This document shows, piece after piece, positions 7,875 through 14,749 of a stretch of 15,930 nt of DNA. The stretch comes from CAG-791 sp002394525 (GTDB lineage Bacteria; Bacillota; Clostridia; Lachnospirales; Lachnospiraceae), in contig CAMNFJ010000058.1 in assembly GCA_946536955.1 (NCBI GenBank), forward strand, positions 1-15,930. The letters run 5' to 3'. The translations under genes and the position numbers were made by a program. Every line of letters starts with the position of its first letter. Positions within the stretch are counted from its first letter, which is position 1. The notes under the pieces were generated by a model. It did no database searches. It worked only from the letters and a program-made list of their open reading frames with translations, and was not told the DNA's origin.

Positions 7875-9233
7875 TTAATCCTGCTTCTTAAAGAGCTTGG
7901 ACTGATAACCCAGGCACTGGAAGCCGTTCTCGTTGATGATCGGGATCAGATCATTTCCGATGCGGAGCTGTTTCCTGACCCAGTAGCAGATGCTGGTCGA
8001 CATGCCGATCTGTTTTGTATAATCCATCATTTTGCGGATATTGTCGATGCTCAGTGCCCGGTCTGGAGCCGTGCGCCCGCGCTGTTTCTTGTGGTCGGCA
8101 TTTTCCGGCATGATGTAATCCTCGTAAAGAGCACGCTCGAGATCTTTGTCAAAATGGCCCAGGATCTGTCCCAGCATGGCAAGATTCTCCATGCAGGCCG
8201 TGAGGAATTCCGGCTTGTAGTTGATGATGCCCTCCGCGCGCAGCCTGTCAAAAAAGCTCCGGATATGTTCCGGTGTCAGGTAAGGTGTGAAGATCGGCTG
8301 CACAAGGGCGGCCTCCGCGGGAATTCCCTTCTCCCTGCAGAGCCGCACCGCCTTCAGGCGCTCCTCGATGGGGGCGGCATAGGGCTCCAGGATATCGCGG
8401 AAAGCGTCCGGCATGATGGATACGGATACGTTGTACTGCATCTTGTCTTTGAGCTGACAGAAGAGATCCAGAATGGTCTCGCCCTCATACTCGCACAGCA
8501 GATGTTTTGCGCCCGCCTTGGACGCGACGAAAAGCCTGGCGTTGGAGTCCGGATACTCCTCATAATGACGGATGAACTCCTTCAGGATCCGGTGGGCGAT
8601 TCCGGTCCGCAGCGTCGGCTCCTGCAGAGCCTCTGTCTTGGGAGAAAAATAGTAATAGTGATTCCAGTTTTTGCCGCGGCTGACCTCTGTGATCTGCCGC
8701 TCAATATCCTTTTTTCCGGCGGGGTTCTTTTCGATGCACCGGGCCAGTTCCTTCAAAAGCTCGTCTTTTCTGCGCAGATCCTCCGCCGTGATCTCTCTTG
8801 TCGGGGTGCCGTTCATCTCTTTCAGAAGATAACGCACATAGAGGTGATAATTCTCGTATGCGACGAGCTGCTGTTCGTGCACGCCGTCCGTCACCAGACA
8901 ATACTGGCATCCGACGTTGCATCCCTTTACGGGATTGATCTCAAATGTCAGAGTGGGACAGCGGCCGGTATAGTTGTGGATCTCGGTGTCCACCTCTTCG
9001 GGGACAAGGTCTTCCAGCACCAGATGCTGTACCGGTATTACCGTGTGGTTTTTCCAGCGCTCCATAAAGACGCGGGAGCCGGCTTCCAGCTTCGCATATG
9101 TCTCCTCCGAAGCATGTACAGAAACACCCAGCTTTTCCAGATACGCCCGGTCTACAATGACCGGTGAAAACCCCTCGAGAGAATAGATATCTGTGTCGTG
9201 CTGATAAAAGTTTTCAAACGTCATCTGTTTCAT
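7875..9233 (-). CDS. Radical SAM protein, spore-photoproduct-lyase-like
   Basis: A 452-residue radical SAM enzyme. The cluster-binding cysteines are Cys105, Cys109 and Cys112 in GCNVGCQYC, a C-x3-C-x2-C spacing, followed by LVTDG. The layout resembles the spore photoproduct lyase-like group: a long N-terminal segment before the motif, then the sequence FVASKAGAKHLL and a late EFLTACMENL segment. A true SPL role in sporulation looks unlikely. The protein is longer, and the gene overlaps the WbqC-family gene by 4 bases (ATGA at 9230-9233) inside a polysaccharide block. GGAGGAAGG lies just upstream of the ATG at 9231-9233. By family it would cleave S-adenosylmethionine to start a radical reaction. 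The substrate is unknown; a sugar or an acyl/amino acid decoration is suggested by context only. Confidence 0.88.
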   Translation of the reverse strand: MKQMTFENFYQHDTDIYSLEGFSPVIVDRAYLEKLGVSVHASEETYAKLEAGSRVFMERWKNHTVIPVQHLVLEDLVPEEVDTEIHNYTGRCPTLTFEINPVKGCNVGCQYCLVTDGVHEQQLVAYENYHLYVRYLLKEMNGTPTREITAEDLRRKDELLKELARCIEKNPAGKKDIERQITEVSRGKNWNHYYYFSPKTEALQEPTLRTGIAHRILKEFIRHYEEYPDSNARLFVASKAGAKHLLCEYEGETILDLFCQLKDKMQYNVSVSIMPDAFRDILEPYAAPIEERLKAVRLCREKGIPAEAALVQPIFTPYLTPEHIRSFFDRLRAEGIINYKPEFLTACMENLAMLGQILGHFDKDLERALYEDYIMPENADHKKQRGRTAPDRALSIDNIRKMMDYTKQIGMSTSICYWVRKQLRIGNDLIPIINENGFQCLGYQSKLFKKQD

Positions 9234-9973
9234 GGCTGACCTTCCTCCGTTTTGTCAGAAACCTGCGGTCCGGTGATCAAATTATACCGGTCCAGCATAC
9301 TGATTACTTCCTCTCTGGAGTTGAACATGATCAGATCCAGAATGGAAAGATTGGGAATAAATGGATTTTTAAACTGTTTATAGACAATCTCATCCGCGCG
9401 CAAAAACTTCAATGTGATCCCCTGCTGCCTGAACTTTGCAAAATCGTATATGCCCATACCGCCGACGGGATTGATATAGGTGTCCGCCCCCAGCCTGCGG
9501 CACATATCATAAATGCGCTCCTCACGCCTGTATGCCCTGTTGCCGTCAAGGTCCGAGGTCCTTGCGATCGGCGTGCTGATCTGCAGATAGCGGCAGACCG
9601 TCCTGATGGAATGAAGGAGATATTCCGAGAGCACCGTCTCATCGCAGTCCCGGATCTCTTCCATCAGCCGGATCCCTTCTGTGTAAAAAGGCGCCTTGTG
9701 ATATGCGTCATACAGAATATCCCGCTTCTTTTTCCAATTGACACAATTGACAGGTGCCAGGTGCAGTTCGGTGCATAATCTGGAACATGACGCCTTCTCG
9801 ATCTCAATGCCGAACCAGACCGGTTTCCCTTTCTGAAGGATCCTGTTGCGGCTGATCCAGCTCCTGGTTTTGTACTGATAGTCATCCCCGATCAGAAAAA
9901 TATCTGCCGAGCGGATCAGCTGCCAGTAGCCGATGTAAGGGAGAAAATACGGCTGGTTTGCTGCCAGAATCAT
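9230..9973 (-). CDS. WbqC family protein
   Basis: A 247-residue protein of the WbqC-like family. The diagnostic N-terminus ILAANQPYFLPYIGYWQLI is followed by ADIFLIGDDYQY and then SWISRNRIL, matching the family pattern of QPxFLPWxGY, then DVxxxxDDxQY, then WxNRN. Family members are common in O-antigen and capsule clusters beside DegT aminotransferases. Their biochemical role is not firmly established as far as I know; a part in acylating or aminoacylating amino sugars is a guess from context. An upstream ATG at 9986-9988 overlaps the aminotransferase stop. I prefer the ATG at 9971-9973 because GAGGAG sits 7 bases before it and the family normally begins right at this point. Its stop overlaps the radical SAM start, so translation is coupled. 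Confidence 0.9.
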   Translation of the reverse strand: MILAANQPYFLPYIGYWQLIRSADIFLIGDDYQYKTRSWISRNRILQKGKPVWFGIEIEKASCSRLCTELHLAPVNCVNWKKKRDILYDAYHKAPFYTEGIRLMEEIRDCDETVLSEYLLHSIRTVCRYLQISTPIARTSDLDGNRAYRREERIYDMCRRLGADTYINPVGGMGIYDFAKFRQQGITLKFLRADEIVYKQFKNPFIPNLSILDLIMFNSREEVISMLDRYNLITGPQVSDKTEEGQP

Positions 9974-9984
9974 GGTAGGTCTCC

Positions 9985-11163
9985 TCATTGTTTTTTCAGC
10001 AGGATATGGCAGATGCGGTCGATCTCCTCCACTGTCAGCTCCGGGTACAGAGGAAGGGTGAGTACCTGCTCCGCCGCCTGCCGGGCGGCCGGAGTATCAT
10101 GCCGTCCGGTTTCTGGTCTGTCTGCCGGAGCCGCTTCTGCCTGATCCAGACCGCGGTAACATGCGGGAGCCGCTTTCGCCCGGCCCAGGCCGCGGTAACA
10201 TGCGAAATCGCTCGTAAGAGGATAGAAATATTTCCTGGCAAAAATCCCGTTTGCGGCAAGAAGCTCCGCGGCCTCATCCCGGGTATACTGGTCTGTCTCA
10301 AACAGGACCGGAAAGTAGGAATAGTTGGACTGCACACCATTCTGCGGATCGAGAAGCCGGAGTCCCTGCGAGCCGCTAAGCCGCTCCCGATAGCGTTCCG
10401 CAGCCTTCTTCCGCTCTAAAATACAGCGGTTAATATGACGCAGATTGCAGATTCCCATGGCCGCCTGGAATTCGCTCATCTTGGCATTTCCGCCCACGGC
10501 AGCTACCGTCTCCTCATCGCGGATCCCGTAGTTTTTGAGATCCTCCAGCTTCTGCACCATCGTTTCCTCTCTGCAACATGCGGCACCGCCCTCAATTGTG
10601 TGAAAGACCTTGGTCGCATGAAAGCTGAAAACGGAAATATCCCCGAAGCAGGCGGCAGATCGTCCATTCAGGCGGACACCGAAGGCATGCGCCGCATCGT
10701 AGATCAATTTCAGTCCGTGCCTTTTCGCGATTTCGCCGATTTCCCTTACGGCACACATGTTTCCATATACATGTACCGGGAGTATGGCGACAGTTTTTTC
10801 ACTGATCAGTCCCTCGATCAGTGTCGGATCCATGGTCAGGTCCTCCCTGCGGATATCGCAGAAGACCGGCACCAGATTGTTGCGCACGATCGCATGTGTC
10901 GTGGATGCAAAAGTAAAGGGAGTCGTGATCACCTCGCTTCCCGCAGGGAAGCCGAATGCCCGGATCGATTCCTCCAGGGCAAGATGTCCGTTCGTGAACA
11001 AAGTCACATGGGGCACATTCAGGTACGACTCCAGCCGCTTCTGAAATCGATCATGTTTGGCTCCCATGTTGGTGAGCCAGCGGCTCTCCCATAAATCCTT
11101 TATCTCCGCACAGTATTCTTCAAAAGACGGCATAGAGGACCTGGTGACATTGATCTGATTCAT
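9985..11163 (-). CDS. DegT/DnrJ/EryC1-family sugar aminotransferase (VioA-like)
   Basis: A 392-residue PLP enzyme. Key parts are TNGH at 57-60, the PLP-contacting YDAAHAFG around Asp156, and the Schiff-base Lys185 in SFHATKVFHTIEGG. The overall pattern (SRWLTNMG near 28-34, LPVHVYGN at 128-135, FHATK) is closest to nucleotide-sugar 4-aminotransferases such as VioA, which make dTDP-4-amino-4,6-dideoxyglucose. The exact product is inference. AAGGGGAGTGA lies before the start. The gene sits 16 bp after the flippase. Near the C-terminus, residues 321-346 are two tandem 13-residue copies (ACYRGLGRAKAAP and ACYRGLDQAEAAP), then a Pro/Ala-rich stretch to about 360. This insertion is not normal for the family. 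The flanking conserved segments (FYPLTSDF and TLPLYPEL) are intact and in frame. Confidence 0.93.
   Translation of the reverse strand: MNQINVTRSSMPSFEEYCAEIKDLWESRWLTNMGAKHDRFQKRLESYLNVPHVTLFTNGHLALEESIRAFGFPAGSEVITTPFTFASTTHAIVRNNLVPVFCDIRREDLTMDPTLIEGLISEKTVAILPVHVYGNMCAVREIGEIAKRHGLKLIYDAAHAFGVRLNGRSAACFGDISVFSFHATKVFHTIEGGAACCREETMVQKLEDLKNYGIRDEETVAAVGGNAKMSEFQAAMGICNLRHINRCILERKKAAERYRERLSGSQGLRLLDPQNGVQSNYSYFPVLFETDQYTRDEAAELLAANGIFARKYFYPLTSDFACYRGLGRAKAAPACYRGLDQAEAAPADRPETGRHDTPAARQAAEQVLTLPLYPELTVEEIDRICHILLKKQ
10127..10204. repeat. 39-bp tandem duplication inside the aminotransferase gene
   Basis: Two adjacent 39-base copies, 10127-10165 and 10166-10204, match at 33 of 39 positions. 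All six differences are transitions. The period is 13 codons, so the reading frame is kept and a 13-residue peptide repeat results. Confidence 0.85.
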
Positions 11164-11179
11164 TTTTCACTCCCCTTAA

Positions 11180-12637
11180 TCATTGCTCCCTGCTGCGGAA
11201 GGCTTTTACAGCCGAAATCAGGTAACGGAAGGCCTCCAGTCTTAAGACCGCGGATCCGGCCAAATAGACTGCTGCCCCCAGCAGAATCTGCAGCGCCAGA
11301 GTGGCTGTATCTCCCAGGCCCAGCCCGGGAAGCGGCCGGATGCAGAAACCCATGAAGAGCGCCAGGGCAATGCCCGGCAGAATGTCCATCAGCTGATCCT
11401 CGTAACCATATCTGAGCAGCTTTCTGTTGGGCATACTGTTGATGATCTGGCCGACAATACTCAGGGCCAGGACGCTCCATGCCATCGCCATCACGCTGAT
11501 CCGGACAGTGATCAGGATCACCAAAACACTGATCGTTTTTTTAGCAATCTCCAGTTTCAGAAAGAGATCGCTCCGGCCCATTGCTTTGATGGCATTCAGG
11601 TTCGCCGTATGGACAGGATAAAACATAAAAGCGATGCAGTAAATGGCCAGAAAGGGAACACAGGGAAGCCATTTTTCCGTCAGGACCAGACGCACAAGGG
11701 TCTCCGAGCAGACAGCGAGGCCGATCATCAGAGGTGCCATGATATAGGTGCTTGTCTGGATCGCCCTGCGGGTCATGTTCCTGACCCGTCCGCGGTCATC
11801 CTGCTCCCTGGACATTGCAGGAAAAAGCACGCTGTCAATCGAGGTATTGATATTGGTCACGATCAGGGACGGAAGCTGCTGTCCTCTGTTGTAATAAGCC
11901 AGATCCGCCGACGTGTACATTTTCCCTATGAGAAGCGAACGGAGACTGTTATAGCCCGTATCCAGAAGAGAGGATGCCAGCAGCTTCCAGCCGTAGGAAA
12001 ACAATTTCCGCAGCCTTTGCACGGAAAAAATGCGCTCCGGGCGCCACGGCACTGTCAGCCACAGGATCAGGGTATCGACTGCCGTATTGATCAGGTGCTG
12101 GGCGACAAGCGACCACACTCCGAATCCCCTGTAAGCCATACAGATCCCGATGATTCCGGAGCCGATAGTCCCGCCCAGGGTGGCAAAGAAAAATTTCCGG
12201 AAGAGGAGGTGCCTGGAGACATAGGCCTGCTGGACATTTTTGACACCGGATATGATCAGGATCAGGCTGAGCACCCGCACAATCGATGTCAGCTCCGGCA
12301 TCCCGTAAAAGGCCGAGATCAGAGGCGCCGCTGCGAACATGACCGCATAGAGGATCAGGCATGCCGCTATATTAAAATAAAAAACAGACGAAAAATCCAG
12401 ACTGTCCGCATTCTTTTTCTGGATCAGGGCATTTCCCATTCCGCTGTCCACAAAGACCTGCAGAATCGCAGTGAACACCGTAACCAGCGCGACAGTCCCG
12501 TATACAGACGGCTCCAGGATACGCGCCAGAAGAACCGTTATCACAAAAGCCGTTCCCTGCGCACAGATCCGCTCCCCGAACCTCCACAGAAAACCGGCTG
12601 CCGCTTCCCGCCGGCTGTTTTTTCTCTTACTTATCAT
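11180..12637 (-). CDS. Polysaccharide/oligosaccharide flippase (Wzx/TuaB-like, MOP superfamily)
   Basis: A 485-residue polytopic membrane protein with about 12-14 hydrophobic segments. The early motifs (AAAGFLWRFGERICAQGTAFVITV and LEPSVYGTVALVTVF, the latter around residues 42-56) and the central AYYNRGQQLPSLIVTNINTS region are typical of the Wzx/TuaB/WzxC-like flippase branch. It should move lipid-linked glycan units across the cytoplasmic membrane. Its first 11 bases overlap the end of the glycosyltransferase gene, and AAGGA lies 5 bases before the ATG. This tight packing indicates one operon with the glycosyltransferase before it and the aminotransferase after it. No polymerase (Wzy) or initiating phosphoglycosyltransferase is visible in the window, so the pathway must be completed elsewhere. 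Confidence 0.92.
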   Translation of the reverse strand: MISKRKNSRREAAAGFLWRFGERICAQGTAFVITVLLARILEPSVYGTVALVTVFTAILQVFVDSGMGNALIQKKNADSLDFSSVFYFNIAACLILYAVMFAAAPLISAFYGMPELTSIVRVLSLILIISGVKNVQQAYVSRHLLFRKFFFATLGGTIGSGIIGICMAYRGFGVWSLVAQHLINTAVDTLILWLTVPWRPERIFSVQRLRKLFSYGWKLLASSLLDTGYNSLRSLLIGKMYTSADLAYYNRGQQLPSLIVTNINTSIDSVLFPAMSREQDDRGRVRNMTRRAIQTSTYIMAPLMIGLAVCSETLVRLVLTEKWLPCVPFLAIYCIAFMFYPVHTANLNAIKAMGRSDLFLKLEIAKKTISVLVILITVRISVMAMAWSVLALSIVGQIINSMPNRKLLRYGYEDQLMDILPGIALALFMGFCIRPLPGLGLGDTATLALQILLGAAVYLAGSAVLRLEAFRYLISAVKAFRSREQ

Positions 12638-13634
12638 AAGGTTCCTTTTTACGAAATGAATCGTTCGGCTTTTTGCTCCCGTGCCGGCCGGAATGTCCGG
12701 ATATGGCCGCCTTGATCAATGTCTTGATCTTCCTGTCCGTCTTCATAGTATTGAAAATCTCTCTGTACACGGGATTGTTGATGAGTTCCCGGAGAGAGGC
12801 ATTTTCCAGCATTCCCGCACCTGTTGTCGCCATAAAGGGGAGAAGCCCTCTGTGCCAGGTATAGTCCGTGTACTGATCCAGATCCAATAGCATGCCGCAG
12901 TTGCGTTTTGCATCGATCTCCTTCTGTCTGCGGTCCTGTTTTTTCCAGCCGCTCATCATAGAACCCGATCCGCCTTCTCTGTAAACACAAGTCTCTTCAT
13001 TGATGAAATGCGCATACCCCTGCGAAGTCACAAACAGGCGCAGGCGCAGATCATCGGTGGGGCAGTGGCGTATCCCTGCCTTCATCAGGGCATCGTAGCA
13101 TTCGGTCCTGAAAAAAAAGGAAGCCGTGGGAATAAATGTCAGCCGATGAAAATCCCTCAGGTCATAATCCTGCCTGCGGGGATCAAACTGCCCGGCGTCT
13201 TTCTTTGAATAGGGAATAAAGGTCCTGCGGGTCCGGGCTTCTTCGTTGCGGATCACCGCGTTTGTGAAGCAGAAGGTGCAGTCCGGATGTGCTTCCATAT
13301 AATCATACTGCTTCTGAAGTTTGCAGGGGTCTGTCCAGTAATCATCCCCCTCGCAGATCGCCATGTACCTTCCGGTGACTCGCGGGCGGATATGGGTCTC
13401 CACGATGCTGATGCCCTTGGACCACTGGTTTTCTGTCTGGCAGACCGGTTTAATTATTGCCGGAAATTTCAAAGCATATTCCCGGATGATGGCCGCTGTC
13501 GCGTCCGTGGAGGCGTCGTCGTGTACAATGACCTCAAAGTCAAAATCCGTCTTCTGCCGGACCATTCCCTCCAGCGCCCTGCGTATATATTTCTCATGAT
13601 TATATGCCAGACAATAAACGCTTACTGCAGCCAT
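12627..13634 (-). CDS. Glycosyltransferase family 2
   Basis: A 335-residue GT-A-fold transferase. The N-terminus VSVYCLAYNHEKYIRRALEG is the usual GT2 opening. The nucleotide-binding DDAS is at 39-42, and the metal-binding DxD-type motif sits in CEGDDYW (94-100). No membrane segment is obvious, so it likely works at the inner face of the membrane on a lipid-linked acceptor. GAGGAG lies 9 bases upstream of the ATG at 13632-13634. It is the first gene of the six-gene block and overlaps the flippase gene by 11 bases. The sugar donor and linkage cannot be predicted, although a UDP- or dTDP-sugar is usual. The C-terminus is lysine-rich. Confidence 0.92.
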   Translation of the reverse strand: MAAVSVYCLAYNHEKYIRRALEGMVRQKTDFDFEVIVHDDASTDATAAIIREYALKFPAIIKPVCQTENQWSKGISIVETHIRPRVTGRYMAICEGDDYWTDPCKLQKQYDYMEAHPDCTFCFTNAVIRNEEARTRRTFIPYSKKDAGQFDPRRQDYDLRDFHRLTFIPTASFFFRTECYDALMKAGIRHCPTDDLRLRLFVTSQGYAHFINEETCVYREGGSGSMMSGWKKQDRRQKEIDAKRNCGMLLDLDQYTDYTWHRGLLPFMATTGAGMLENASLRELINNPVYREIFNTMKTDRKIKTLIKAAISGHSGRHGSKKPNDSFRKKEPYDK

Positions 13635-13700
13635 AGCCTGTTACTCCTCATGCCCTGCTCTGCACTGTTCCGCTTGTGAATGCGATTCCCCAATAAATGC

Positions 13701-13729
13701 AGTATAGTACATTTTGTGCTTATTCACCA
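13701..13729 (-). promoter_or_regulatory. Candidate promoter of the glycan block
   Basis: Minus-strand TATACT (13701-13706) lies about 67 bp upstream of the glycosyltransferase start. The -35 region at 17 bases (TGGTGA, 13724-13729) is weak, so an activator may be needed. The surrounding minus-strand 11-mer TGTACTATACT also occurs in the control region of the two-component operon. Confidence 0.35.
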
Positions 13730-13768
13730 GTCTATACCACAATATCCCCCATCCTTTTGTTTACTTTG

Positions 13769-13891
13769 CTATATCTCATATTCTCCCCGGAACCAGCACA
13801 GGCCATCATTAGTTTCTTCAACTGTGATGTCATCCCCTTCATCCACCATGTAGATATAACCATCATGAAGAAGACAGCTCAGAACGGATCT
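13769..13891 (-). pseudogene. Unrecognised coding-like fragment (40 codons)
   Basis: An open stretch directly downstream of the NADAR remnant reads ...LLHDGYIYMVDEGDDITVEE... and ends GLCWFRGEYEI followed by TAG at 13769-13771. The composition (acidic, with aromatics) looks protein-like rather than random. No start codon with a ribosome site is visible except an internal ATG, and two in-frame TGA codons stand immediately before it. It does not match the expected continuation of the NADAR domain, so it may be the tail of another lost gene. It could also be chance. Confidence 0.35.
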
Positions 13892-13894
13892 TCA

Positions 13895-14035
13895 TCAGTA
13901 TTTTTTCTTCTGGGCCTGAAATGCAGCCTCATTGTTCTGATAGGTAAGTCCTTCATACATAACCGGTGCAATAAAATAATTGCTGAGAAAGAAATATTTT
14001 CCACGAAAACTGTCGATTTTTTGTACTGTAGTCAT
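13895..14035 (-). pseudogene. NADAR-domain (YbiA-like) N-glycosidase, N-terminal remnant
   Basis: A 46-residue frame whose sequence IDSFRGKYFFLSNYFIAPVM, followed by YEGLTYQNNEAAFQAQK, is the unmistakable front of the NADAR family (FxGxYxFLSNF ... PV.YEG..Y...E.AFQA.K). Complete members are about 150-190 residues, so roughly three quarters is missing. The frame stops at TGA (13895-13897) right after the first conserved helix. The start is well preserved: AGGGGGTGATC, close to the full anti-Shine-Dalgarno complement, precedes the ATG at 14033-14035. Intact NADAR proteins cleave glycosidic bonds of ADP-ribose-like or riboflavin-pathway intermediates, some in nucleic-acid ADP-ribosylation contexts. 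This copy lacks most of the catalytic pocket and is presumably dead. It sits in an AT-rich gap. Confidence 0.75.
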
Positions 14036-14104
14036 AATGATCACCCCCTGCTAAATTTAAAAGCCAAATTTTAAAAATACACAATCTTTAAATCTCATAT
14101 ATCC

Positions 14105-14133
14105 TTGACATATTTGGATTCCTATACTAAATT
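14105..14133 (+). promoter_or_regulatory. Candidate sigma-A promoter for the DUF6465 gene
   Basis: TTGACA at 14105-14110 (perfect -35) is followed after 17 bases by TAAATT (14128-14133). The expected leader to the ATG is about 55 bases, in a very AT-rich stretch. Confidence 0.55.
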
Positions 14134-14196
14134 TACCCATAAATCAATTATTTCATTTTCCATTTCTACAACACTATCATAAAGGAGGAAATCCCC

Positions 14197-14550
14197 ATGC
14201 CGAGAAGAAAAAAAGAAGAAATCGTTGCTGCTGAAGCCGTTGCCGCTCCCGCAGAAGCTCCTGCAAAGAAGACACGCAAGCCTCGCGTTAAAAAGGAAGC
14301 TGCAGCCCCCGCTGAGAAGCCCGCTCGCAAGCCCCGCGCTCCTCGTAAAAAAGCGGTTGTTCCTAATTTCGTGATCCAGAACAATGCAGAAGACAGCATT
14401 ACCTATGCATCTGTCGTGGAGAAGGTCCAGGCGGCGATCACAGTTCAGGATGTCACTTCTCTGGACATCTATGTCAAGGCAGAAGAAGGCAAGGCTTATT
14501 ACGTTGTCAATGGAGAAGCTGCCGGCGCAGTGGATCTGTTTGCAGAGTAA
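14197..14550 (+). CDS. DUF6465 family small basic protein
   Basis: A 117-residue protein in two parts. Residues 1-55 are a lysine/arginine, alanine and proline-rich, histone-H1-like tail (motifs such as KKTRKPRVKKE and ARKPRAPRKK) that is probably disordered and could bind nucleic acid. Residues 56-117 form a compact acidic domain ending LDIYVKAEEGKAYYVVNGE and VDLF, which matches the DUF6465 family common in Lachnospiraceae. The start has an ideal AAAGGAGG site 8 bases upstream. It has its own promoter and a downstream terminator, so it is a single-gene unit that reads away from the glycan block. No biochemical function is known to me; a nucleoid or RNA-associated role is a guess from the basic tail. 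Confidence 0.9.
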   Translation: MPRRKKEEIVAAEAVAAPAEAPAKKTRKPRVKKEAAAPAEKPARKPRAPRKKAVVPNFVIQNNAEDSITYASVVEKVQAAITVQDVTSLDIYVKAEEGKAYYVVNGEAAGAVDLFAE

Positions 14551-14617
14551 TCAAACAAATCCTTTCGGATTCGGATGATAAACCATCCTTTTTCTATGTT
14601 TCATCTCATATAACAAG

Positions 14618-14671
14618 AAGAGCCATACTAGCGCACCAATCTCTGACGCGGCCGTGTGTGGCTCTTTTTTT
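14618..14671 (+). terminator. Rho-independent terminator after the DUF6465 gene
   Basis: AAGAGCCA (14618-14625) pairs with TGGCTCTT (14659-14666), extendable by three pairs including one wobble, and ends in a run of seven T. The loop is long (about 27-33 bases). It lies 68 bases after the stop codon. The rest of 14551-14749 shows no gene. Confidence 0.75.
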
Positions 14672-14749
14672 GTCATGAATGATTTCTAAATCCCTGTCCG
14701 GTAAGGCGCTTATATCGTATTTCATCAATCATTATTCCAATCAGTATAA

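Noticed and set aside
13697..14074. 125-codon plus-strand open frame in the AT-rich gap
   Set aside because: There is no ribosome site or recognisable domain, and it is antisense to the NADAR remnant, which has clear homology by motif.
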